Shown piece by piece: positions 8,313-15,569 of a stretch of DNA of 47,549 nt. Position numbers and translations under genes: made by a program. Each line of letters begins with the position of its first letter. The first letter of the stretch is position 1. The DNA is from Mageeibacillus sp. UBA6980 (GTDB lineage: Bacteria; Bacillota; Clostridia; Saccharofermentanales; Saccharofermentanaceae), in the NCBI GenBank assembly GCA_002450095.1, contig DJYK01000025.1, positions 1-47,549 of the forward strand. The letters are read 5' to 3'. The notes beneath the pieces are model-generated. The model searched no databases, was not told where the DNA came from, and saw nothing but the letters and a program-made list of their open reading frames with translations.

Positions 8313-9287
8313 CTACAAACTTGACCCGTATTCCTCGATTATAAGGTTCACCCCCATAGATGAAGCATATCCCGATAAAGCATTAACAGTCTGTCTGTTC
8401 ACCTCCGGGGAGTCTTCGGGAATGACAACTATCAGGTCTCTTCTGTTGATCGAATCCCCGTTAACTGCATATCTTGATCCGTTAATCGTTACATCTGCAC
8501 CATTAAACGATGATAATTGGTCGATCTGCTCAATCACCCTTCCCGCGCAGGCATCCGGGGACGAATATGTCGGTCTGTTAAGATCTATGCTGACAATAGA
8601 TCCTATATGACCGTTACCGTCATCATAATCAATGGAAGGAAAAGTAGACGGAAGATTCGCTCCGTATCTTTCCTGAAAATATCTTCCTCTGTCAAAATTA
8701 TTCTGATGCCAGATATCATTATCATCCTGAACAGGTTCCTGCCCGGACAAAAACAATTCAAAATTCCCGTAGAACGGAATCGCAGAGACAATATCACGGC
8801 TTACAGGTCCGATCAAAGTGTTTATGCTGTAATTGACATATACGCTGATATAGAAGTCTTCGATATCAAAATCCGCATATATACTCGAAGGAGCCCATAA
8901 TGAGGATCCGTTATACTCAACGTAGTTTGCGGCAATGTCATCGGTAAATCTTCTTCCGAGCATCAGGTTGAGAAGCCCTGCTCTTAAAGAACCGCCGGTC
9001 AATTCGTCCGCTCCGGCAACCAGAACCCCCACCCGCTCGAACGTGTCGTTATCACCGCATTCATTCGGCAATGCATTTACAAGCGTAGATATCGAATCGG
9101 AAGCAAGGACGGAAAAAGGCATGAATCGTGATACGTCTTCACAACTTTGTGAAACGGCCCGCTGCATCAGAATATCCGTTCTTAAAAATGCGGTAACCGA
9201 TATGATCGCCGTAATAAAAATAAGAAGTATCGAGAAAGATATTGCAGTCTCTATGGATACGGTTCCTTTTTTATCTGTATATTTCAT
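8313..9287 (-). CDS. TadE-like pseudopilin-type membrane protein
   Basis: The 324-residue protein begins with a short basic head and the pattern KKGTVSIETAISFSILLIF, the class III signal/TadE-like helix in which a Glu follows small residues before a hydrophobic segment. The rest is a long extracytoplasmic domain rich in Asp, Asn and Ser. TadE/TadF-type minor pseudopilins assemble with Flp/Tad pili or similar surface filaments. Neither a Tad ATPase (TadA), membrane platform (TadB/C) nor prepilin peptidase lies in the window. It overlaps the preceding gene by 17 bases and is the last of three related genes. The helix type is clear; a pilus role is inference. Confidence 0.65.
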   Translation of the reverse strand: MKYTDKKGTVSIETAISFSILLIFITAIISVTAFLRTDILMQRAVSQSCEDVSRFMPFSVLASDSISTLVNALPNECGDNDTFERVGVLVAGADELTGGSLRAGLLNLMLGRRFTDDIAANYVEYNGSSLWAPSSIYADFDIEDFYISVYVNYSINTLIGPVSRDIVSAIPFYGNFELFLSGQEPVQDDNDIWHQNNFDRGRYFQERYGANLPSTFPSIDYDDGNGHIGSIVSIDLNRPTYSSPDACAGRVIEQIDQLSSFNGADVTINGSRYAVNGDSINRRDLIVVIPEDSPEVNRQTVNALSGYASSMGVNLIIEEYGSSL

Positions 9288-10599
9288 AACACCCCTCGTA
9301 ACTTAATGTTGTATTCGCGTAGTCGGTCTCCACATCTATCGCGGTTATGTAAGACGGGAAATCCGTATCAAGTACATTCTGTATCCTTGTAAGTATCAGG
9401 TCATCCGGGACAAGGAACATAAAAACAGACAGAAAATCCCTGTACCCCATTGACAGGACATCAGCCGATCCCGTATCAATAAACGTGATCCGTTCTCCCC
9501 TTAATACACTTATCAGGTCGGTCATGGCATCGATCTCTGAGATAAGAAGAGTGATTATTACCCGATACACTTCGGGCGGCAGAGTAACTATTCCCTCCGT
9601 AAGCGCGGATATAACGGCACAAAGAACATCTGATAAAGCCATGATCATATCAGCTTTGCCGGGATCGGTAAGATTTACTATAAGACTCCTTAAAAACAGG
9701 ACACCGAAGATATAGAAATCAGTAAGGGCACAGCCGGCCAAACCTTCAAGACCCGTAAGGATATATTCCGTATCGCTTCTGTTATCTTCATGGAATGAAT
9801 CAAAAGATGTACCGTTGATCGATACATCATCATTCATTACGGTATCGAAGTTATTACCTGCATAATCTGCAAGGCAGATATGCATACTGACAGGATTACT
9901 GTTAAACTCCGCAACTGTCTCGTTTAAGTCTTGGTTAAAGTCTATAAAATCAAAGATGAATCTTAAGTCGGAAGGATCGAATCCGTTTCCGATATCAACG
10001 GAATTATTACGGATCGCTCCGAGTCCAGAGAACAGATCTATAAATGAAGATGTATCTATACCCAAGGTATCACAGACAGAAGATATAACACCGACTATCT
10101 GTTCGCCCCCGTCGAGAATACGGCTTATCGTTCCGGCTGCGGGACTCGAAAGAAAGTCATTGAGCTTATCGAGAACTCCGTATTCATCCAATTGTATAAG
10201 CAAAGGCATTATCACACGCGAGAATCTTTGGAAGACTATACCTGATGCTCTGTACGAATAATATAATGCAACGGATCGTCTTATTACTTCCGTATCGATA
10301 CTGTACATTCCGCTTACATAAAGAACGTCACCGCGATCATATCCGTTAGCTTCAAGGATGCTGTTAAACACCGTAGAATCAAGAGATGAGGAATCAAATG
10401 CATAGATCCCGTAAGTTCTGAACAACTGTCTGTCATAACTTGAAAGATATATCTCAGTCTGTTCCTTAAGAGCTCTGGTATACGTTAATCTCCTGTCAAG
10501 ATCCGCAACGTAAGCAATATAAGTTGTCTCAACGAGAATCAAAGCGGACAGGATTATCGCGAGAAACAGTGTTGTAGTTCCCCTCTTATTCGCCTTCAT
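9271..10599 (-). CDS. TadG/DUF5702-like membrane-anchored extracytoplasmic protein
   Basis: The 442-residue protein starts MKANKRGTTTLFLAIILSALILVETTY, a basic head plus one membrane helix like that of TadG/DUF5702 proteins in Clostridia. It continues with a region (RRLTYTRALKEQTEIYLSSYDRQLFRTYGIYAF) typical of that family, in which newly exported helices pack near the membrane. The large remainder lacks cysteine pairs or enzyme motifs that I recognise. The gene overlaps both neighbours (14 and 17 bases), so all three proteins are probably made together, possibly as parts of one surface structure. Function is not established. Confidence 0.6.
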   Translation of the reverse strand: MKANKRGTTTLFLAIILSALILVETTYIAYVADLDRRLTYTRALKEQTEIYLSSYDRQLFRTYGIYAFDSSSLDSTVFNSILEANGYDRGDVLYVSGMYSIDTEVIRRSVALYYSYRASGIVFQRFSRVIMPLLIQLDEYGVLDKLNDFLSSPAAGTISRILDGGEQIVGVISSVCDTLGIDTSSFIDLFSGLGAIRNNSVDIGNGFDPSDLRFIFDFIDFNQDLNETVAEFNSNPVSMHICLADYAGNNFDTVMNDDVSINGTSFDSFHEDNRSDTEYILTGLEGLAGCALTDFYIFGVLFLRSLIVNLTDPGKADMIMALSDVLCAVISALTEGIVTLPPEVYRVIITLLISEIDAMTDLISVLRGERITFIDTGSADVLSMGYRDFLSVFMFLVPDDLILTRIQNVLDTDFPSYITAIDVETDYANTTLSYEGCYEIYR

Positions 10600-10834
10600 C
10601 CTGCAGACCTCCGCTTATCGTTCCGTATATTATCCGGTAATTATCAGATATCCCCGACAGAAAGGTATTGATCCTTTCCGGTGATAAAGCCTCCTGATCC
10701 GAATAACAAATGTCCGCAATGGCGACGTTAATATCCTCAACCGAATCTGCACATAATCTTGCCGGCAGAACTATCAAGCCGGTCAAAACGAGCAAAACGG
10801 CCGAAAACACGACAGATGTTTCCAAAGTGCTCAT
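10586..10834 (-). CDS. Small TadE-like pseudopilin-type protein, first gene of the operon
   Basis: This 82-residue protein starts MSTLETSVVFSAVLLVLTGLIVLPARL, again a Glu before a hydrophobic helix as in TadE-like pseudopilins, followed by a short soluble tail. I chose the ATG at 10834 because GGGGGT precedes it by about eight bases. A longer reading to 10909 would overlap the repeat array upstream. The gene sits directly downstream of the Spo0A-box-like array at 10894-10929 and overlaps the next gene by 14 bases. It could be the major subunit or an assembly partner of the two larger proteins; this is inference. Confidence 0.6.
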   Translation of the reverse strand: MSTLETSVVFSAVLLVLTGLIVLPARLCADSVEDINVAIADICYSDQEALSPERINTFLSGISDNYRIIYGTISGGLQDEGE

Positions 10835-10864
10835 ATAAATACCCCCGTATTCCTTAGTAATAAT

Positions 10865-10929
10865 AGAATACAGGGGTTTTATCCGTTTTTTTCCGACAAT
10901 TGATAACAATTATCGACAATTTTCGACAA
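10865..10929 (-). promoter_or_regulatory. Tandem Spo0A-box-like array and putative promoter of the pseudopilin-like operon
   Basis: On the minus strand four hexamers begin exactly 10 bases apart: TTGTCG (10929-10924), TTGTCG (10919-10914), TTGTTA (10909-10904) and TTGTCG (10899-10894). The first reads TTGTCGAAAA and contains a full TGTCGAA, the known Spo0A box. Tandem Spo0A boxes at 10-bp spacing are the established binding mode on abrB and spoIIG promoters. A possible -10, TATTCT (10870-10865), lies 23 bases after the last box, close to the long spacing known for Spo0A-activated sigma-A promoters. The array fills the gap between pheT and the small TadE-like gene. A matching array occurs at 29589-29624. 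Confidence 0.7.
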
Positions 10930-10932
10930 AGC

Positions 10933-13353
10933 TTATCTCAAGTGAGCGTCATACTCCTTCTCGAGTTTGGCAATGATGGCATTGTAAGAATCAACTATGT
11001 CTGCATCGGTAAGAGTCTTGTTGTCATCTCTGTAAACAAGTGAGACAGCAACGGACTTCTTATTCTCACCGAGTTTGGCATCTTCATAGACATCAAAGAA
11101 CTCGACCTGCTTAAGAAGCTTTCCGCCGGAAGATCTGCACGTCTTGATGATATCTCCGACTGCAGTATTCTTATCGACAACAATGGCAATATCACGAGAG
11201 ATACCCGGGAATCTCGGGATCTGCTTATATACCCTCTCTGTCTTAGCCGCCTTAATGAAAGCATTGGCTTCAAATTCAAAGAAGCAGGCTTTCTGAGGAC
11301 CGTCGAATGCATCGGCAACTTCCGGATGGATGATCCCGATAACACCGCAAACCTTATTATTAATAAGGATCTTTGCTGTTCTTCCGGGATGGAAGGAAGG
11401 ATCATCGGTGAGAGGCTCAAAAGATAAGGATCTTATATCAAGGACCTTACCCAGCTCTTCGATTATGCCTCTTACATGATAGAAGATAGAAGCGCTGTCA
11501 CCAATATCGTAATAGAAACCGCTTACCATAGGTCTTTCCTCAGGAAGCTTTGAAGGATCCTCATCCGGGATATAGATATAAGCAAGCTCGAATACTTTGG
11601 CGGAAATAACACCCCTGTTAAGGTTTCTCGAAGCGATCCTTAACATCGAAGGAAGCATAGTGGATCTCATTACAGAGGAATCGTCACCCAAAGGATTTGA
11701 TATCTTTACCTGTCTTCTCAATGGATCGTCAGAACTTCTCTTAAGAAGATCCAGGTCAGCGGGACTTTCAAAAGAATAAGTGATCGCCTCATAGAATCCG
11801 CAGGAAACCAACGTGTTTCTGATCTTCTCGGCAAGTGACTGCTCGCGTGTCCTTCCGCCTAAGGTAGTCTCTTTACCGGAAAGCAAGGTAGGTTCGATGT
11901 TGTTATAACCGAAGAATCTTGCGATCTCTTCCGCTATATCTGCCTCCCCTTCAAGATCGGGACGATATGTGGGAGGTACGATCATATCCTTTCCGTCTTC
12001 TGTAATGATCTCGCATCCGAGATCATTAAGGGTCTTCCTCATAAAATCGGGAGAAGCATTGATACCGATGAATGAATTGACCCAGTCAGGACGGAATTCT
12101 ATATGCTTAACAGCGCGCTTTGTAGGATAAACATCAATATATCCCTTGCTGACTTTACCGCAGCCGAGCATCTCAACGAGTTCGCAGGCGCGGTCCAAAG
12201 CTCTCTTGGCATTCTCGGGGTCAAGACCTTTCTCATATCTCGAAGAAGCTTCCGTACGAAGTCCGTTCTTGATAGCCGTCTTTCTTACGCTTACGGCATT
12301 AAATGTCGCAGACTCGAACAGGATGCTGGTCGTTGTATCAAGGACTTCAGAGTTCTCACCGCCCATTACACCTGCGATAGCACAGACCTTCTCCTCATCA
12401 GCGATAACAAGCGTATCATTATCGAGGATATGCTCGTTGCCATCCAAAGTAACGGTCTTCTCACCGTCTTTTGCAGTTCTTACGATGATGTGATTATTCT
12501 TAAGATACTCAAGATCGAATGCATGCATGGGCTGACCCAATTCAAGGCATACATAGTTTGTAATATCAACGATATTGTTGATGGATCTCATACCTGCGGC
12601 ACTTAATCTCTCAACCATCCAAGAAGGCGAAGGACCTATCTTTACATCCTCGACTGTTCTCGCGCAATAACGATAACAAAGATCGGGCGCTTCGATCTCG
12701 ACTTTAGCAACGTCAGACGTATCAAGTGCACCTTCCTGCTTCAATACGGGAACAACGGGCTTAAACTCCTTGCCCAATGTAACTGCGGCTTCTCTTCCGA
12801 GACCTTCGATAGAGAAGCAATCTGGTCTGTTAGATGTTATCTCATAATCGATAGTTACAAGAGCATCGATGTTGAAGTACTCTCTCAGATCGGTTCCTAC
12901 GGCAGGAGGATTATCAAGAAGACTCAGATCCCACAGTCCGTAGACATCGGCACCGGGCTTTCCTTCGGCGACAGGTCCGAGTTCCTCTCCGGAACAGCAC
13001 ATTCCGAAGCTTTCAACACCTCTCAGTTTTCCTTTCTTGATGGTGATCTCCGGAAGTACGGCACCTACCGCCGCTACAGGACAGATCATTCCCTCATATA
13101 CGTTGGGGGCGCCGCAGACTATCTGAACCTCATGACCTAATTCATCGGAACCGAAATCAACCTTCAGTACATGGAGGTGATCGGAATCCGGATGGTCTTC
13201 TACACTTACTATCTTAGCGGCATAAACCCCAGAAAGTTTGTAATCGATGATCTCTTCTACCTTGGAACCGGACAAAGTCATCTTATCAGCCAGTTCTTTG
13301 GGACTTACATCAATATCGGTAAAATCCTTTAACCAAATTACAGGTGCTTTCAT
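10933..13353 (-). CDS. pheT: Phenylalanyl-tRNA synthetase beta subunit
   Basis: The beta subunit forms the alpha2-beta2 enzyme that charges tRNA-Phe, and carries tRNA-binding and editing functions. At 806 residues it has the usual full bacterial length. It includes the N-terminal EMAP/OB tRNA-binding domain (HPDSDHLHVLKVDFG), the B3/B4 editing domain (region after SIEGLGREAAVTLGKEF and AFDLEYLK), the B5 domain, the core synthetase-like domain and the C-terminal ferredoxin-fold anticodon-binding domain (PRFPGISRDIAIVVDK). It follows pheS by 16 bases with its own AGGAG site and is the last gene of that operon. Confidence 0.97.
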   Translation of the reverse strand: MKAPVIWLKDFTDIDVSPKELADKMTLSGSKVEEIIDYKLSGVYAAKIVSVEDHPDSDHLHVLKVDFGSDELGHEVQIVCGAPNVYEGMICPVAAVGAVLPEITIKKGKLRGVESFGMCCSGEELGPVAEGKPGADVYGLWDLSLLDNPPAVGTDLREYFNIDALVTIDYEITSNRPDCFSIEGLGREAAVTLGKEFKPVVPVLKQEGALDTSDVAKVEIEAPDLCYRYCARTVEDVKIGPSPSWMVERLSAAGMRSINNIVDITNYVCLELGQPMHAFDLEYLKNNHIIVRTAKDGEKTVTLDGNEHILDNDTLVIADEEKVCAIAGVMGGENSEVLDTTTSILFESATFNAVSVRKTAIKNGLRTEASSRYEKGLDPENAKRALDRACELVEMLGCGKVSKGYIDVYPTKRAVKHIEFRPDWVNSFIGINASPDFMRKTLNDLGCEIITEDGKDMIVPPTYRPDLEGEADIAEEIARFFGYNNIEPTLLSGKETTLGGRTREQSLAEKIRNTLVSCGFYEAITYSFESPADLDLLKRSSDDPLRRQVKISNPLGDDSSVMRSTMLPSMLRIASRNLNRGVISAKVFELAYIYIPDEDPSKLPEERPMVSGFYYDIGDSASIFYHVRGIIEELGKVLDIRSLSFEPLTDDPSFHPGRTAKILINNKVCGVIGIIHPEVADAFDGPQKACFFEFEANAFIKAAKTERVYKQIPRFPGISRDIAIVVDKNTAVGDIIKTCRSSGGKLLKQVEFFDVYEDAKLGENKKSVAVSLVYRDDNKTLTDADIVDSYNAIIAKLEKEYDAHLR

Positions 13354-13369
13354 ATATTAATCTCCTAAC

Positions 13370-14416
13370 TTACTTGAACTGCTTTAAGAAACGCACATCG
13401 TTCTCATAAAGAAGACGGATGTCATCGATACCGTATCTTCCCATAGCAGTTCTTTCGACACCGATACCGAAAGCAAAACCGCTGTAAACCGACGAATCGA
13501 TCCCGCAGTTCTCGAGGACCTCAGGGTGCACCATACCGGCACCGAGAACCTCGATCCAGCCTTCACCCTTACATACGTTACATCCGCAGCCCCCGCACTT
13601 CCAACAGGTCAGGTCTACCTCAACAGAAGGCTCCGTGAAAGGAAAGTGATGAGGTCTTAATCTTATCTCTGTCTTCTCACCGAAGAGCTTCTTGGCAAAC
13701 AGACGAAGAGAACCTACGAGATCTCCCATTGTAACTCCCTTGTCTACGACAAGACCTTCAATCTGATGGAAGACCGGAGAATGCGTCGCATCAAGGGTAT
13801 CCTGTCTGTAGACCTTGCCGGGGCAGACTACCTTGATCGGAGGCTTTCCGCCGTTCTTGGTAAGTTCCTCCATGATCCTTATCTGCATACCCGATGTCTG
13901 AGTACGAAGAAGGATATTATCGCTTATATAGAACGTATCCTGTGTATCTCTTGCGGGATGACCTTTGGGAATGCGCAGAAGCTCGAAATTATACTTGTCG
14001 TATTCGACTTCAGGACCTTCGCCGATGCTGTAGCCTAAGCCTAAGAATATATCGCAGATCTCATTAATGGCGTTGTTAAGAGGATGCCTCGCACCGGAAC
14101 CTTCATAATGAGTAGGCAAAGTAACGTCGATTACTTCCTTCTTAAACTTATAAGCGTTCTCGAGTTCTTTCATCTTTGCCTGGCTCTGAGCAAAAGCGGA
14201 TTCCATCTTCGCACGGACTTCATTTACCATACGTCCTGCTTCCGGTCTTTCTTCGGGCTTCAAAGAACCCATTCCGCGGAGAACACCGGTGAGTTTACCC
14301 TTTTTACCAAAATATTCGACCCTTAATTTCTCGATATCGGCAAGACTTTGTATCTGCTTGATCTTGCTCTCGAATTCTTCACGGGTTTGATTAAGACTTT
14401 CCCGAAGATCGCTCAT
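13370..14416 (-). CDS. pheS: Phenylalanyl-tRNA synthetase alpha subunit
   Basis: This is the catalytic subunit, activating phenylalanine with ATP and transferring it to tRNA-Phe. The 348-residue protein has the N-terminal coiled coil (LRESLNQTREEFESKIKQI) that contacts tRNA. It also has class II motifs 2 and 3: RTQTSGMQIR, the SPVFHQIEGLVVD segment, the HHFPFTEPSVEVD segment, and GFAFGIGVERTAM near the C-terminus. A strong AAGGAGG site precedes the ATG. The gap to the upstream gene is only 51 bases, too short for the T-box leader often found before pheS in Bacillota, so expression must be controlled otherwise. Confidence 0.97.
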   Translation of the reverse strand: MSDLRESLNQTREEFESKIKQIQSLADIEKLRVEYFGKKGKLTGVLRGMGSLKPEERPEAGRMVNEVRAKMESAFAQSQAKMKELENAYKFKKEVIDVTLPTHYEGSGARHPLNNAINEICDIFLGLGYSIGEGPEVEYDKYNFELLRIPKGHPARDTQDTFYISDNILLRTQTSGMQIRIMEELTKNGGKPPIKVVCPGKVYRQDTLDATHSPVFHQIEGLVVDKGVTMGDLVGSLRLFAKKLFGEKTEIRLRPHHFPFTEPSVEVDLTCWKCGGCGCNVCKGEGWIEVLGAGMVHPEVLENCGIDSSVYSGFAFGIGVERTAMGRYGIDDIRLLYENDVRFLKQFK

Positions 14417-14467
14417 AATAAGCCTCCTTGTATACTGCTTTAACTAAGCAAATATAACATAAAGGCA

Positions 14468-15076
14468 TTATAAATTAAAGAACGGATTGAATCTCGACTC
14501 GTCTTTGATAGTCGTTGAAGGACCATGTCCGGGATAGACAACGGTGGAAGGATCAAGATCACCGAGCAAACGAAGAGAAGACATCAGAGCTTCCCTGTTT
14601 CCGCCCGGAAGATCGGTCCTTCCGCAGGAACCTGCAAAAAGAGTATCTCCGGAGAACAGTATCAACTGCTCGTTATCTTCAAAAAGAAATGATACGCCGT
14701 CCTTGGAATGCCCCGGGGTCTTAAGGACCTGAAGGTTCGGTCGGTTTAAACTCATAACATCGGTTAATTCGATATCATAAGTGCATTCTTCGATAAAGAA
14801 AGATGACGCATTGAGCTCGGGATCCTTAAATGCTTCGAATTCGCCGGCCGGAGCATAGACAGGAGTCCCGGGATAGATCTTAAGCCAGTCGTTAATGGCA
14901 TATATATGGTCAAAATGAACGTGAGTAATAAGAAAACCGTCTATAGTCGAAGGAATATCGTACTTTTTAAGTTTATTCGGGAATACCGACGGATCAATAA
15001 TGAAAATACCGGCATCAGACCGGATCAAATACATATTCGATGACAGCGGGCCATAAGGAATAACAGTGATCTTCAT
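14468..15076 (-). CDS. Metallo-beta-lactamase-fold hydrolase (glyoxalase II-like)
   Basis: The 202-residue protein has the metal-binding motif THVHFDH (residues 51-57), then TPGHS, SGDTLFAG and YPGHG, supplying the His and Asp ligands of a two-metal site. The size and motif set fit the hydroxyacylglutathione hydrolase-like group of thioester hydrolases; the real substrate cannot be read. Its ATG overlaps the stop of the MgsA-like gene by one base (TGATG), so the two are co-translated. The pairing of a methylglyoxal-synthase relative with a glyoxalase-II-like enzyme suggests methylglyoxal chemistry, although the partner appears catalytically dead. Confidence 0.85.
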   Translation of the reverse strand: MKITVIPYGPLSSNMYLIRSDAGIFIIDPSVFPNKLKKYDIPSTIDGFLITHVHFDHIYAINDWLKIYPGTPVYAPAGEFEAFKDPELNASSFFIEECTYDIELTDVMSLNRPNLQVLKTPGHSKDGVSFLFEDNEQLILFSGDTLFAGSCGRTDLPGGNREALMSSLRLLGDLDPSTVVYPGHGPSTTIKDESRFNPFFNL

Positions 15077-15480
15077 CAGGAGCCCTTAGTATCCTTTATC
15101 CAGTCTCTGTAATCGAGATCACCGTTACCGATAGCGATTATCAAGATCTCTGCCGTAGCAAGATTGGTCGCATAAGGGATATTATTGGAATCACAGGTCT
15201 TCAAAAGATCAGAAGCAGCAACCTCAGACTCGGATTCGGCATCACGAAGATAGATAACACAGTCGATCTCATTGAATTCCGCACGGGAAGCTAACTGCTC
15301 TATCCCTCCCATATAATCAACATTTAAACCGGAAACATCAATTCCCACTGCGGTCTTAAGATACTTCGCAGTGCTGTAAACTGAGATCAACTGATGCTTT
15401 GTAAGAAAAGTTTTGTATGCAATGCAGAAATTTACAAGAAGCTCTGTTTTACGGTTATCAGCCATCAGAACAATCTTCAT
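15076..15480 (-). CDS. Methylglyoxal synthase homologue lacking catalytic residues
   Basis: The 134-residue length, the start MKIVLMADNRKTELLVNF and the C-terminal core NNIPYATNLATAE place this in the methylglyoxal synthase (MgsA) family, which converts dihydroxyacetone phosphate to methylglyoxal. Family residues are absent. The N-terminal AHD motif reads AD, the phosphate-binding GTTG reads YSTA, and the catalytic Asp in GGDQ is replaced (GGIEQ, Ile60). The PH-x-x-D pair after the RDP strand is missing too (RDAESESEVAASD). It is therefore probably not an active synthase; a regulatory or ligand-binding role in the MGS fold is plausible. It has its own promoter and is followed directly by the metallo-hydrolase. 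Confidence 0.75.
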   Translation of the reverse strand: MKIVLMADNRKTELLVNFCIAYKTFLTKHQLISVYSTAKYLKTAVGIDVSGLNVDYMGGIEQLASRAEFNEIDCVIYLRDAESESEVAASDLLKTCDSNNIPYATNLATAEILIIAIGNGDLDYRDWIKDTKGS

Positions 15481-15510
15481 ACAGAAATTCCTCCATTAAA
15501 AATTATATAT

Positions 15511-15539
15511 ATTGTATAAAATCTTGAGTCGAAAGGCAA
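15511..15539 (-). promoter_or_regulatory. Putative promoter of the MgsA-like/metallo-hydrolase unit
   Basis: On the minus strand -35 TTGCCT (15534-15539), 17 bases, then -10 TACAAT (15511-15516) lie in the 89-base gap after the PBP2 gene. GGAGGAAT provides the ribosome binding site before the ATG at 15480. A one-mismatch Spo0A-box-like heptamer (AGTCGAA, plus strand) falls in the spacer but is single. Confidence 0.5.
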
Positions 15540-15569
15540 TATTTATTGTTAATATGTTGTAAATGCGGC

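Noticed and set aside
14417..14467. T-box riboswitch before pheS
   Set aside because: Only 51 bases separate pheS from the preceding gene, with no specifier loop or antiterminator motif.
15526..15534. AGTCGAA heptamer in the MgsA-like promoter
   Set aside because: One mismatch to the Spo0A box and single, so not counted as an array.
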